In this document: positions 1 to 9,094 of the stretch, one piece after another | Layout of the letters: every line of letters starts with the position of its first letter | Position numbering within the stretch: position 1 is the stretch's first letter | From: an uncultured Bacteroidota bacterium | Lineage (GTDB): Bacteria; Bacteroidota; Bacteroidia; Flavobacteriales_D; Parvicellaceae | Direction: 5' to 3' | DNA: 46,751 bases | NCBI GenBank assembly: GCA_902536695.1 | Contig: CACAYQ010000005.1 | Span: forward strand, 1 to 46,751 | Position numbers and translations under genes: made by a program | The notes under the pieces: generated by a model | What the model saw: the letters and a program-made list of their open reading frames with translations, nothing else | Told to the model about the DNA's origin: nothing | Database searches by the model: none

Positions 1-1
1 A

Positions 2-721
2 GTTGGGAAAGCTGCAATGGACATGGTGATGGAAGTAAGACGACAATTCAAAGAAATTCCAGGTATTATGGAAGGTACGGGTACTCCAGAATATGGAAAA
101 TGTGTAGAAATTTCTACAAAAGCGGCTCTAAGAGAAATGATGTTACCAGGAGCAATAACAATTATTACTCCAATTATTATTGGTTTTACCATGGGTGCTG
201 AAGCATTAGGTTCATATATGGCTGGTGTTGCCGTTTCGGGTGTATTGTGGGCTATTTTCCAAAATAACGCTGGAGGTGCATGGGATAATGCAAAAAAATC
301 TTTTGAAGCGGGAGTAGAAATAAATGGAGAAATGACTTACAAAGGGTCAGAAGCACACAAGGCTGCAGTAACTGGAGATACAGTTGGTGATCCATTCAAG
401 GATACTTCTGGACCTTCAATGAATATTTTAATCAAACTTACTTGCCTCGTGGGTTTAGTAATTGCTCCAATTCTTGGTGGTCATAGTTCACATGACACTC
501 CAAATAACGAAGTTATTGTTGCGGACAAAAAAAGAGAAACCAAAGAGGTGATGGTGACGGTAGATATGAACTCAGATACTACTGATGTAAGCGTAATTAA
601 AGTCGTAGCAGTAAGCGGTAATGATACGGTTACAAATAAAGAAATCACCCTTGAGGGTGAAACTCCTAATGTTGATTCCATTATTAATGATGCAAAGTCA
701 TCTGCAATGGATTCTTTATAA
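2..721 (+). CDS. hppA: Membrane-bound ion-translocating pyrophosphatase, C-terminal part (5' truncated by window)
   Basis: The reading frame is open from base 2, so only the last 239 or so residues are present. The H+/Na+-translocating pyrophosphatase family hydrolyses PPi to pump ions across the inner membrane. Family landmarks visible are EVRRQF, the CVEISTKAA segment and the catalytic GGAWDNAKK block, followed by the last membrane helix ending near IAPILGG. The residues that decide H+ versus Na+ and K+ dependence lie upstream of the window, so ion specificity cannot be read. After the last helix there is a soluble tail of about 75 residues rich in V, T, D and N, longer than the short end usual in the family. 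A hairpin terminator follows. Confidence 0.95.
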   Translation, partial: VGKAAMDMVMEVRRQFKEIPGIMEGTGTPEYGKCVEISTKAALREMMLPGAITIITPIIIGFTMGAEALGSYMAGVAVSGVLWAIFQNNAGGAWDNAKKSFEAGVEINGEMTYKGSEAHKAAVTGDTVGDPFKDTSGPSMNILIKLTCLVGLVIAPILGGHSSHDTPNNEVIVADKKRETKEVMVTVDMNSDTTDVSVIKVVAVSGNDTVTNKEITLEGETPNVDSIINDAKSSAMDSL

Positions 722-744
722 AGATTTAAATAACTTATTTTTAG

Positions 745-768
745 TCCGGCTTATGCCGGATGTTTTTT
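745..768 (+). terminator. Rho-independent terminator after hppA
   Basis: Perfect 6-bp stem TCCGGC/GCCGGA with a TTAT loop, followed by TG and six T. It lies 24 bases after the hppA stop and ends 6 bases before the coaX ATG, so coaX may depend on partial readthrough or a promoter within this short gap. Confidence 0.8.
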
Positions 769-774
769 GCTTAT

Positions 775-1500
775 ATGTATATAATCATTGACATTGGTAA
801 TAGCATAACAAAAGTGGCCACTTTTGAAGGTGATCGTATGTCGAAATTGACCAAACTTAAAGACAACGAAGTGATTACCTATCTTGACAAATTCAAATCA
901 TGCAGCGGTTTAATATCAACGGTTAGGAACGGAGATTTAACTCAAGATATTCAGAAAAATTGCAAATCATTTTTGAGTTTTAAAACAAGCTTAAAACTAC
1001 CTATTCAACTTCATTATGAAACCTTAAAAACTCTTGGTAAAGATAGAATTGCCAATGCAGTAGGGGCTCATTTTATGTATTCTAATACGAGTAATTTAGT
1101 GATAGACTTAGGAACATGTATTACCTATGATTTTATTGATAACAGAGGTGTTTTTCAAGGTGGAGCAATTTCTCCTGGAATGGGTTTAAGATATAAATCC
1201 TTAAACCAATATACTGCTACACTACCACTAGTGAATCCTGCTGGATCTACTCCAAAATTGATTGGTAAATCCACTGAAAAGTCGATACAATCTGGTGTTG
1301 AAAATGGTGTTTTATTTGAGGTGATAGAAACCATTAATCAATATAAGTCCATATTCAAGGAACTAAAGGTTTTAATTACAGGAGGAGATAGCCTATTAAT
1401 AAAATCAATTGTAGAATATGAAAAAAATGGCATCTTTGCAGTTGAAAATTTAACCTTAATAGGGTTAAATCAGATTTTAAAAGAAAATGTTAAGGCTTAA
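775..1500 (+). CDS. coaX: Type III pantothenate kinase
   Basis: CoaX phosphorylates pantothenate, the first committed step of coenzyme A synthesis, in the cytosol. The protein (241 aa) has the ASKHA-fold features of the family: N-terminal phosphate loop IDIGNS, TLGKDRIANAVGA, the central IDLGTCITYDF, GGAISPGMGLR, and a late ITGGD motif. ATG at 775 is chosen over an upstream in-frame ATG at 760 because it puts the IDIGNS loop at the usual distance from the N terminus and because 760 lies inside the terminator hairpin. The downstream barrel gene overlaps its 3' end by 14 bases, which suggests translational coupling. This coaX-OMP-TPR-lptC order is common in Bacteroidota. Confidence 0.93.
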   Translation: MYIIIDIGNSITKVATFEGDRMSKLTKLKDNEVITYLDKFKSCSGLISTVRNGDLTQDIQKNCKSFLSFKTSLKLPIQLHYETLKTLGKDRIANAVGAHFMYSNTSNLVIDLGTCITYDFIDNRGVFQGGAISPGMGLRYKSLNQYTATLPLVNPAGSTPKLIGKSTEKSIQSGVENGVLFEVIETINQYKSIFKELKVLITGGDSLLIKSIVEYEKNGIFAVENLTLIGLNQILKENVKA

Positions 1501-2845
1501 AATAGGACTTATAATTATAGTTTCATTTCATTCTGTATTTGGGCAACAAGTAAATACTTCTCCTTTTTCAAGATATGGAGTTGGTGAGATAAATAATGTT
1601 ATATCAGCTTCTTATTTGGGATTTAGTAATAGTTCAATTGCATTTAGCGACCCTCAGTTTATTAATATTTCTAATCCAGCTTCTTATTCTAGGATGCGAA
1701 AGTATAACCCTTTATTTGATGTCACTATATCAGGTAAAACAGCTAATTATAACTCCAATTATAATGGAAATTTAAATTCATCTTCAGGAACTAATTTAGG
1801 CTTAAATAACATGTACCTAGGGTTACCCATTTCTCAAAAATGGGGTGCCGTTTTAGGAGTTAATACATATTCTTCTCAGGGTTATGAAGTATCATCGACT
1901 ATTTCTATAGATTCCTCACAAGTATCTAACGTTTTCAAAGGTGATGGGACCGTTAACCGATTATTTATGGGAACAGGTTTAGATTTAGTTAATAGAGGTG
2001 ACTCGGTTACTTTTTCAATTGGGGGTAACGCCTCATATATGTTTGGTAACTTAGAAAGATTAAGTTCAGTAGTATTCAATAACTCGAACACATATAATAG
2101 TAGAATTCAATACAGGTCTTCAATAAGTGGCTGGTTATTTGATGGAGGGGTTCAGTTTATGAAGAGAATAACATCTCGAAAAAAGAATAAGATTTACCTA
2201 AGAATGGGGGCTCATTATTCATTAGGATCTGAATGGCAAACTTCTAACGATTATTTTGCATATACGTTTACTTATAATTTTGGAGTTCAAGAAATTCCTA
2301 AAGACACGCTATCATCACAAGAAAATTTAGATGGAAATTTTTCCATTCCAGAAAAGATGACTTTTGGTGTCGGAATAGGAAAAAATAAGCAAGATAGAAG
2401 TAGTTGGGATTTAGCATTTCAATACGAAATCAGAGATTGGACCACGTTTCAGGAAACCAATTCGATTGAGTCATGGACTTCCCCACAGTTAGGAAACAGT
2501 GAAAAGATGTCATTTGGATTTAGGTGGACTCCAAATTTAGATTTTGCTAATACCAATAAATCTATATTTTCAAAATCAACTTACAGTATAGGAGGACATC
2601 AATCCAAGTCTTACATATTAATGGATGAAATTAATTTAGATCATTATGGCATAAATTTTGGTCTAACTGTACCGTTGTTAAGTTCAAGATCATTTTCTAC
2701 AATGAATTTAGGGATGGAACTTGGTAAACTTGGAGACTTAAACAACGTGAATATTGAAGAAAACTATATTAATTTTGCAATCGGTTTTACTATGGCTCCA
2801 GATACCAGGTACGACCGATGGTTTAGAAAAAGACAATATGACTAG
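1487..2845 (+). CDS. Outer-membrane beta-barrel protein
   Basis: 452-aa protein with a Sec signal peptide (hydrophobic segment about residues 4-19, ending FGQ), then repeated amphipathic strands with alternating aromatic, Gly and Asn residues. The early SPFSRYGVGEI segment and the DTRYDRWFRKRQYD-like end are typical of Bacteroidota barrels in this conserved locus. No enzymatic motif is visible. It starts inside the 3' end of coaX and is followed by the TPR protein. The FadL/OMPP1-like family is the nearest match by shape, but I cannot assign a substrate. Envelope placement fits the neighbouring lptC. Confidence 0.75.
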   Translation: MLRLKIGLIIIVSFHSVFGQQVNTSPFSRYGVGEINNVISASYLGFSNSSIAFSDPQFINISNPASYSRMRKYNPLFDVTISGKTANYNSNYNGNLNSSSGTNLGLNNMYLGLPISQKWGAVLGVNTYSSQGYEVSSTISIDSSQVSNVFKGDGTVNRLFMGTGLDLVNRGDSVTFSIGGNASYMFGNLERLSSVVFNNSNTYNSRIQYRSSISGWLFDGGVQFMKRITSRKKNKIYLRMGAHYSLGSEWQTSNDYFAYTFTYNFGVQEIPKDTLSSQENLDGNFSIPEKMTFGVGIGKNKQDRSSWDLAFQYEIRDWTTFQETNSIESWTSPQLGNSEKMSFGFRWTPNLDFANTNKSIFSKSTYSIGGHQSKSYILMDEINLDHYGINFGLTVPLLSSRSFSTMNLGMELGKLGDLNNVNIEENYINFAIGFTMAPDTRYDRWFRKRQYD

Positions 2846-2855
2846 AAATAATAAA

Positions 2856-4160
2856 ATGAAAAATACATTATTATTAAGTGCATTTTTGTTGATACAAACT
2901 GCATTACTTGCTCAAGATTGTAAAATTCAATCTACAGATAATTATGGTGAAGACAGTGTAAATTGTAGAAAAAACTTTGCATTATACACGGGCTATCTGA
3001 AGCAAAAGAATTACGAAGACGCTGTTATTTTTTGGGGTAAGACACAACAAAAGTGTCCTCAATTGAAATCAAATTTATATGCTAATGGAGCTTACATTTA
3101 TAAACAATTAGTTAAAAGTAAAAAGAAAGCGAAATCAGCTGATACAGATGCATATAAAGATTCGCTTTATTTAGTGTATGATAACTGGTTTGAAAATTTT
3201 GGCTTTTGCAATAAGACTAAAGTATCGTTAGCTAAGGATATTATTTATATAAGTGATCAAAAAAAGTTTCCTAAAGCCTATTTGCTTTATAAAGAAGTCA
3301 TTGAAAGTAATCCTGAGATTATTACCTCTACTGATGTAAAGTACTTTTTTGTATACACGGGGATGTACATGTTAAAAACTGGTAAGATCGAATGTGATGA
3401 ATTTTTGTCCAACTATGAGACATTATCTGCGATTTGTGATAACAATATTTCAAAAGGAAACAAAGTTGAAAAATTCACTAATGTACAGAACATAATAGAT
3501 AAGAAATTAGGTGAAACTCCATGTGCTAGCTGTGAAAAATTAGAAGAAATTTACATAGCTAAATACAATAATAATCAGGAAGATATGGATCAAATAAGAA
3601 AAATATTTTCCAGTTTAAGTAATAATAAATGTACAGAATCAAAATTATATCTTACCCTGTTAGATAAGGTGTTGAACGATCCAAACAACCCGCCTACATC
3701 CAAAGATTTATACAGCGCTGCAATTGCTGACTATAGAAGAAAAGATTTTTCTAAAGCAGAACAAAGATTGAATCGTGCACTAACCATTTCTGAAGATGAA
3801 GCACAAAATCAAAAGACTTTTGAAATATTATATGATATTGCTTTCAACAAAAAACAATATAAAAAAGGGTTTGATATTGCTGGGAAATTATCAGACAACT
3901 GTGCAGCAAATGATAAAAAAGCGAGAATTGTTGCAGCTAGTTCATCAAAATACGGAAACAGCGCACTAAACAAGAGCTTAATTTATTGCCTAGCTTTGGA
4001 GTATGCTTCTAAATCTTGTGGTAAAACTTCTTCAGCTTTAAACAGTTGGAAAGGTCAGTTGCTTCCCAAGAGTGAACTAATTATGCTTGATATGAAGAGT
4101 GGAAGTAGTCAAACGGTTCCTTTTTGGGGACAAAATGTTGAACTTAAAACTAGGGATTGA
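2856..4160 (+). CDS. Exported TPR-repeat protein
   Basis: 434 aa with a clear signal peptide (MKNTLLLSAFLLIQTALLAQ) followed by helical TPR-like repeats (around LYTGYLKQKNYEDAVIFW, and again at DYRRKDFSKAEQRLNRALT). It has many cysteines (including ASCEKLEE) that could form disulfides in the periplasm. ATG 2856 is preferred because it places the signal peptide at the N terminus; ATG 2838 (overlapping the previous stop) and longer forms are possible. Such TPR proteins sit between the barrel and lptC in many Bacteroidota and probably act in envelope assembly, but the molecular role is not known. Confidence 0.8.
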   Translation: MKNTLLLSAFLLIQTALLAQDCKIQSTDNYGEDSVNCRKNFALYTGYLKQKNYEDAVIFWGKTQQKCPQLKSNLYANGAYIYKQLVKSKKKAKSADTDAYKDSLYLVYDNWFENFGFCNKTKVSLAKDIIYISDQKKFPKAYLLYKEVIESNPEIITSTDVKYFFVYTGMYMLKTGKIECDEFLSNYETLSAICDNNISKGNKVEKFTNVQNIIDKKLGETPCASCEKLEEIYIAKYNNNQEDMDQIRKIFSSLSNNKCTESKLYLTLLDKVLNDPNNPPTSKDLYSAAIADYRRKDFSKAEQRLNRALTISEDEAQNQKTFEILYDIAFNKKQYKKGFDIAGKLSDNCAANDKKARIVAASSSKYGNSALNKSLIYCLALEYASKSCGKTSSALNSWKGQLLPKSELIMLDMKSGSSQTVPFWGQNVELKTRD

Positions 4161-4717
4161 GCATTTACAAAAATTCAAGAATTTTTTTATTCTTTTATTT
4201 ACTCTCTCTTTCATCTTGCTCGTCATCTGGAGATCAGTTGGTGATTTCTAACGAAGGTGTTCATGATGTATTCACCGAAACGGCTATGGGAGTGACATTA
4301 AACTTCTCAGAATTTGGTCAATCAAAATTAATGCTGAAGGCTCCTAAATTGGTTCGATTTGAAGATGAAGAAAATCAGCTTATTATGGAGTGCCCTGCTG
4401 GCCTTGAGCTAACCTTTTTTGATTCGCTAAAAAATGTGGAATCTGTTCTAACAGCTGATTATGGGAAATTATTTACGCTAAATCAATTATTGGATGTACA
4501 AGAAAATGTGGTTTTTCACAACCAAAAACAAGACACATTATTCGCTAAAGAATTGCTAATTGATTTTGCAAAAGACAGTATATACTCAAAAAATGAAGTA
4601 ACTTTTTCCAACATTGAGGGTAGAATTACAGGAAACACGTTAAAGGCAAATAGTAATTTTACTTTTTTTGAGCTTTCAGACATTTCAGAAAGTCACGTAA
4701 ATTATAAAATGGAATAA
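4157..4717 (+). CDS. lptC: LPS export protein LptC
   Basis: 186-aa protein with a lipoprotein-like N terminus (hydrophobic stretch ending LSLSSC), followed by the beta-jellyroll pattern of LptC/OstA-type domains (TETAMGVTLNFS..., APKLVRFEDEENQ, ADYGKLFTLNQLLDVQENV, EVTFSNIEGRITG). LptC receives LPS from the LptBFG transporter and hands it to LptA across the periplasm. The start is a TTG whose last bases overlap the previous stop (TTGA), with TAGGGA just upstream; no ATG lies early in the frame. The stop overlaps the next gene by one base (TAATG), so translation is probably coupled. Confidence 0.85.
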   Translation: MSIYKNSRIFLFFYLLSLSSCSSSGDQLVISNEGVHDVFTETAMGVTLNFSEFGQSKLMLKAPKLVRFEDEENQLIMECPAGLELTFFDSLKNVESVLTADYGKLFTLNQLLDVQENVVFHNQKQDTLFAKELLIDFAKDSIYSKNEVTFSNIEGRITGNTLKANSNFTFFELSDISESHVNYKME

Positions 4718-4935
4718 TGGATTTAACTAAAAAAATAAACAAGTTTGCTGAACGGTTTTGGCTAGTAATTGCTATATGCTCGTCAGTAGCTGTAGTTGTA
4801 TTTAGAATCATTGATGGTTATTTTAATCAATATTACTTATTACTTGTCCCATTTACATGGGGCATATATTTAGTACGGAGAGGTTTACGTATTAGATTAA
4901 ACAGAGTAAGTTCACAAAAAGACCAAAAGAAATAA
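4717..4935 (+). CDS. Small two-helix membrane protein
   Basis: 72 aa with two hydrophobic helices (about 13-30 and 40-54) and a basic tail (RRGLRIRLNR...QKDQKK). Its ATG overlaps the lptC stop by one base and its stop is directly followed by the ATG of the CNNM gene, so it belongs to the same operon. I do not recognise a family. The position between lptC and a CorC-type protein suggests an inner-membrane accessory, but this is inference only. Confidence 0.7.
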   Translation: MDLTKKINKFAERFWLVIAICSSVAVVVFRIIDGYFNQYYLLLVPFTWGIYLVRRGLRIRLNRVSSQKDQKK

Positions 4936-6201
4936 ATGTCCATTTTACTTCTATTTTCTTTAGTTCTTTTTTCTCTTTTATGTTCTGCTTTTTTTTCAGG
5001 TATGGAAATTGCATTTATTTCCTCGAATAAGTTGAAAATTGAGTTAGATAATAATAAAGGGGAAATTGGCGCAAAGATTCTTTCTTATTTCAGCGATAAA
5101 CCAGCTTGGTTTATTGCTACTATGCTTGTTGGTAATAACATAGCATTAGTTATTTACACCTTATATATGGCTGTGTTATTAGATCCATATTTGATGGCAG
5201 CTGGACTAGGGTCTTCATCTATATTACTATTACAAACTATATTTTCTACCATCTTCATTTTAATATTTGCTGAATTTTTACCAAAAGCTATATTTAGGTT
5301 GAATCCTAATTTCATACTTAAGCTCTTCAGCGGAATTCTTTTGGTCTTTTATATTTTATTATGGCCTATAACCTCCCTTGTTGTATATCTAACAAGAGTG
5401 ATTTTACGTTTTTTTGGTAAAGAAGATGGTAGTGATGAAAAGGTGAGTTTTAAAAAAACAGATTTAGATCAATATTTAGAAGAGCTTAAAAATGATTTAG
5501 ATGAAGACGAGGAAATGGAACATGATGTAAAAATATTTCACAATGCACTTGGCTTTTCGGAAATTATAGCAAGAGATTGTATGATCCCTAGGAATGAAAT
5601 TGTGGCACTTGAGATAAATGAATCCATTGAAGAATTAAAGTCACAATTCTTAGATACGGGATTTTCAAGAATTCTAATTTTTAAGGATAATATTGATAAT
5701 ATCATTGGATACGTACATAGTACAGCTTTATTTAAATCACCTGAAAATATAAAATCAGCATTAATGCCAGTTGGTATTATCCCTGAAGCGATGGCGGCCA
5801 ATCACATATTGGAAGATTTCATAGCAAAAAACAGAAATTTGGCTATTGTAGTAGATGAATTTGGAGGCACATCAGGTATTGTTACCATGGAAGACATAAT
5901 AGAAGAAATTTTCGGAGAAATAGACGATGAACATGATCAAGAACTGTATACCCAGAAGAAATTATCTACTAATGAATTTGTTTTCTCTGCCCGATTAGAA
6001 ATAGATATGATTAATGAAAAATATAGACTGGGGCTTCCCGAAAAAGAAGATTATGAAACTCTTGGAGGCTTAATTATTAATATTGCTGAAACAATCCCTC
6101 AAAAAGGAGATGAATACCACATCGATCATTTTCATTTTCGGATTTTAGAAGTTGAAGAGACAAAAATTGTGGAGGTGTATATCAAAGTAGATGAAGAATA
6201 G
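4936..6201 (+). CDS. CNNM/CorC-type membrane protein (DUF21, CBS pair, CorC_HlyC)
   Basis: 421 aa. An N-terminal DUF21 membrane domain (about 1-160) opens with SAFFSGMEIAFISSN, followed by an acidic linker, two CBS domains (about 200-320, including ARDCMIPRNEI and VDEFGGTSGIVTMEDIIEEIFGEI) and a C-terminal CorC_HlyC domain. The family is linked to Mg2+ or other divalent cation transport and includes the gliding protein GldE in Flavobacteriia; which role applies here cannot be told. The start codon follows the preceding stop directly, and the gene meets the convergent permease gene with no gap at all. Confidence 0.9.
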   Translation: MSILLLFSLVLFSLLCSAFFSGMEIAFISSNKLKIELDNNKGEIGAKILSYFSDKPAWFIATMLVGNNIALVIYTLYMAVLLDPYLMAAGLGSSSILLLQTIFSTIFILIFAEFLPKAIFRLNPNFILKLFSGILLVFYILLWPITSLVVYLTRVILRFFGKEDGSDEKVSFKKTDLDQYLEELKNDLDEDEEMEHDVKIFHNALGFSEIIARDCMIPRNEIVALEINESIEELKSQFLDTGFSRILIFKDNIDNIIGYVHSTALFKSPENIKSALMPVGIIPEAMAANHILEDFIAKNRNLAIVVDEFGGTSGIVTMEDIIEEIFGEIDDEHDQELYTQKKLSTNEFVFSARLEIDMINEKYRLGLPEKEDYETLGGLIINIAETIPQKGDEYHIDHFHFRILEVEETKIVEVYIKVDEE

Positions 6202-7410
6202 TTAATTAAATACCTTTTTCATTAATAACCTTCCCGGTAGATAGGATGACACAAACCCCACTATAGTTAAAATGGAAAGTAATAGGAATACATCAAAAGC
6301 TTTGATTACGATAGGCCAATATTCCAATGATGCATCACTAAATGTAATGAGCTTGAATTCCATTTGAACATAACAAATAAATAATCCAAATAATAACCCT
6401 AAGAGGCTTCCCAATAAGCTAATGAGCAACCCCTCCTTAAAAAAAATATTTCTTATCATATATTGATTACATCCTAAGGAAGATAATGTGAAGATATCTT
6501 TCTTTTTGTCGATGATGAGCATTGTAATAGATGAAGTTATGGTAAATGAAGATAACAAGAGTACAAAAATAAGTATGGCCATGACCATCCACTTTTCAGT
6601 AGCATTTGCCGCATAAATTAGTTTGTTCTTTTCTTCGTGAGAATAAGAAACTAGGTGCGGAAATTGTTTTTTGATATCCTCTTTAATTTCGTAGATATGA
6701 TCGTTGTTTTCAGCGTAAATTAAAATAGTTGAAGCCCCGTTTTTATAGTTAAAAATTTTGTTTGCTGCTTCGTAATCTATTACTGCGGTTGATTCATCTA
6801 TATCAGGATTTATAGAAAATACACCATTTAGGATGAAGTGGTTTTGTCTTAACAGACTTTGATTTTGTACTGAAATTTTTTGGTCTTTATTTACTGAATA
6901 CATTAAAATTTCAGACATGAAATTTTGATTCAGATCTACCTGTAATTGATGTTGTAGGCCATAGCCTAATATTATTCCAGGAAAAGACTTGAAATATAAA
7001 TCAGCCTTTCCCTGGGTAAGATCATGTTCCCAATTTTGATTTTGAAATAAAACGCTATCTAAACCTATTACAGTTGCCGCCACCCATCTCTTATTATATT
7101 TTAATATGGATGTTTCTTGAATTTGTTTGAAATAGTCTATGTTTTTTTTATACTTATTTAGATACGAAAAAAGGTGATCATCTGCATTTATTATTTTCCC
7201 TTTTTCAGGTTCTACGTACATGTCAGCTGCATGTCTTCCGTACATGTCTTCAACGTATTCTTGTATCCCATTAAATGCACTTAAAATGATAACAAGGGCA
7301 GAAGCGCTTATAAAAATTCCTAGAAAAGAAATAATGGAAATAACATTAATGATGTTTCTTGATTTTTTAGAAAAGAGATAACGCTTAGCTATAAACGTAG
7401 ATACATTCAT
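6202..7410 (-). CDS. ABC transporter permease, LolC/LolE-FtsX type
   Basis: 402 aa with the MacB-PCD/FtsX layout: helix 1 at about 20-45 after the typical ARRYL-like start (IAKRYLFSKKS), a large periplasmic domain, then three helices in the C-terminal third (about 262-290, 305-340, 365-390). In Bacteroidota such proteins are annotated as lipoprotein-releasing LolC/E homologues that extract lipoproteins from the inner membrane. The partner ATPase is not in the window. The stop codon abuts that of the convergent CNNM gene. It is probably cotranscribed with dprA, which ends 29 bases upstream of its start. Confidence 0.85.
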   Translation of the reverse strand: MNVSTFIAKRYLFSKKSRNIINVISIISFLGIFISASALVIILSAFNGIQEYVEDMYGRHAADMYVEPEKGKIINADDHLFSYLNKYKKNIDYFKQIQETSILKYNKRWVAATVIGLDSVLFQNQNWEHDLTQGKADLYFKSFPGIILGYGLQHQLQVDLNQNFMSEILMYSVNKDQKISVQNQSLLRQNHFILNGVFSINPDIDESTAVIDYEAANKIFNYKNGASTILIYAENNDHIYEIKEDIKKQFPHLVSYSHEEKNKLIYAANATEKWMVMAILIFVLLLSSFTITSSITMLIIDKKKDIFTLSSLGCNQYMIRNIFFKEGLLISLLGSLLGLLFGLFICYVQMEFKLITFSDASLEYWPIVIKAFDVFLLLSILTIVGFVSSYLPGRLLMKKVFN

Positions 7411-7439
7411 AATTGCTAAGCTAGTTAATCATTTTATCA

Positions 7440-8486
7440 TTATTGCGATGTAACATAATAATTGCCTGGTTTTTTAATGATTAGCAGATCTAATTCCATT
7501 TGAGTAAGAAAAGCATACAATTTAGAAGGATTATATTTTAGAAAGGATGCTATCCTATCCGCATGAACGGGCTGATTATCTAGAACAAATGACAACACCT
7601 TTTCCTCTTCGTTTGATAATTTATTTTTAATGATTTTTTCATTAAAACATGCATTTGGTTTTAGTTCCTCGGTTATTTGTTCTATGTCCTGTAATAAAAT
7701 GGCAAGATTATTTTTCACTAATTGGTTGCAACCTTCTGAAGAGGGGGAGTTAATATTCCCAGGTACAGCATATACATCTCTGTTATAACTTCCAGCAATT
7801 TGAGCTGTGATTAAACTACCACCTTTCTTTTTGGACTCTACCACTACGGTACTTTGGCTTACTCCTGCGATAATTCTATTTCTTTTTGGGAAGTTATATT
7901 TAGTAGGTTTACTCTTTGGGGGGAACTCTGAAATGATGGCCCCTATTTCTAAAATTTGTTCTATTTCTTTTTGATGGTTTTTAGGGTAAATTTGAAGATG
8001 ACCACTACCTAAAACAGCAAAATTTGAAATATTTAGATCAATGGCCTTTCTGTGCGCGATGATATCAATTCCATACGCTAATCCGCTTACTATTGCTACC
8101 TTAAATCCATTCAGTGTTGCTACGATTTCGTTGGTGATATCAAGTCCATATTTTGTATTATTTCTAGTTCCAACTATACTAATACAAGGTATGTGATTTA
8201 TGTGTTTTTTACCTTTTTGATAAATAACATGAGGTCGGTCAATACAATTTAAAAGAAGCTTAGGGTAGTATTTGTCCTTTTGATTAATGATCTGAATATT
8301 GTTTTCTAAACAATCTTCTATGATTTGACTAGCCCGGTCTATTGTTTTATTGACGTTACACCTATAATTCTGTGCAATTTTTTCAAAAAGCTCTTTTTCA
8401 TTTTGATCATGTGCATGTACTTGGTTGAGTATTTTCGGAGATAACCCCTTGACGAGTGTTAATGCAATTGAATATTTCATAAACAT
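7440..8486 (-). CDS. dprA: DNA-processing protein DprA (Smf)
   Basis: 348 aa. DprA loads RecA on incoming single-stranded DNA during natural transformation. The Rossmann core is plain: SIVGTRNNTKYG, VSGLAYGIDIIAH, a GSGH...IYPK loop, and VVVESKKKGGSLITA followed by VYAVPGNINSPSSEGCNQL. The N terminus is SAM/HhH-like and the C terminus (about 285-345) is a winged-helix DML1-like domain. The frame begins MFMKYS; the second Met at base 8480 is an equally possible start. It is divergent from rimP across a 127-base region that carries the rimP promoter. Confidence 0.93.
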   Translation of the reverse strand: MFMKYSIALTLVKGLSPKILNQVHAHDQNEKELFEKIAQNYRCNVNKTIDRASQIIEDCLENNIQIINQKDKYYPKLLLNCIDRPHVIYQKGKKHINHIPCISIVGTRNNTKYGLDITNEIVATLNGFKVAIVSGLAYGIDIIAHRKAIDLNISNFAVLGSGHLQIYPKNHQKEIEQILEIGAIISEFPPKSKPTKYNFPKRNRIIAGVSQSTVVVESKKKGGSLITAQIAGSYNRDVYAVPGNINSPSSEGCNQLVKNNLAILLQDIEQITEELKPNACFNEKIIKNKLSNEEEKVLSFVLDNQPVHADRIASFLKYNPSKLYAFLTQMELDLLIIKKPGNYYVTSQ

Positions 8487-8524
8487 TAATAAAAAAAATT
8501 AGGGCATAGTTTTTTTACGTTTTA

Positions 8525-8555
8525 TTTGTCAATCCCATATTAAAGATTACATTTG
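8525..8555 (+). promoter_or_regulatory. Bacteroidota-type promoter of rimP-nusA-infB
   Basis: TTTG at 8525-8528, a 19-base spacer, then TACATTTG at 8548-8555, an exact match to the -33/-7 consensus TTTG-N19-21-TAnnTTTG. Transcription should start near 8560, leaving a leader of about 50 bases before rimP. Confidence 0.8.
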
Positions 8556-8575
8556 CAACGTATTTTACAAATTTG

Positions 8576-8611
8576 AGAGGGGACGCGGGGACGCAAGTCC
8601 CCTCTTTTTTT
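8576..8611 (+). terminator. Leader terminator/attenuator hairpin directly before rimP
   Basis: AGAGGGGAC (8576-8584) can pair perfectly with GTCCCCTCT (8597-8605), followed by a T-rich tract ending at 8611. A second GGGGAC (8587-8592) can instead pair with the same GTCCCC (8597-8602) around a GCAA tetraloop. The two stems exclude each other. The T tract ends 3 bases before the rimP ATG, so the structure could both terminate transcription and hide the translation start. Whether it is regulated is inference. Confidence 0.65.
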
Positions 8612-8613
8612 AT

Positions 8614-9084
8614 ATGATAGCGAAAGAAAAAGTAATAGCATTAGCAGAAGAGCGTATTCAAGAATTGAATGACGACAATTACTTAGTAAAAGTCACCGTC
8701 ACTAACAAGAACCAAATAAAAGTGGTAATGGATAATCTTCATAGAGGTGTTAGTATAAAGGATTGCATGAGTGTTAGTAGAAACATTGAGCATAACCTTG
8801 ATCGTTCTGTAGAAGATTTCCAGCTCGAAGTAACTTCACCTGGTCTTGACCAACCTTTTTTTGTAGAACAACAGTATATCAAAAATATAGGCAGAAAAGT
8901 AATTGTAACTACCCTAGAACATCAGACCTTTTTAGGAGAGTTATTGGCTGTTAATGAAAACCATATTTCTGTACTTGAATATGTAAAACCAAAAAACAGT
9001 AAATTAAAAAAAATGATTCCGGGTAACACCATATTCATTGAAAAATCAAAGATTAAAGAAAGTAAACTAATAATATCTATTTAA
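8614..9084 (+). CDS. rimP: Ribosome maturation factor RimP
   Basis: 156 aa; needed for maturation of the 30S subunit. Family traits are the N-terminal alpha/beta domain with VKVTVTNKNQIKVVMDN and SIKDCMSVSRNIEHNLD, the LEVTSPGLDQPF motif, and a C-terminal SH3-like barrel (GRKVIVTT...FLGELLAVNENHISV). It is the first gene of the conserved rimP-nusA-infB operon, with 10 bases to nusA. The ATG at 8614 lies immediately after a terminator-like hairpin, and no Shine-Dalgarno sequence is present. Confidence 0.93.
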   Translation: MIAKEKVIALAEERIQELNDDNYLVKVTVTNKNQIKVVMDNLHRGVSIKDCMSVSRNIEHNLDRSVEDFQLEVTSPGLDQPFFVEQQYIKNIGRKVIVTTLEHQTFLGELLAVNENHISVLEYVKPKNSKLKKMIPGNTIFIEKSKIKESKLIISI

Positions 9085-9094
9085 ATTAACTAAT

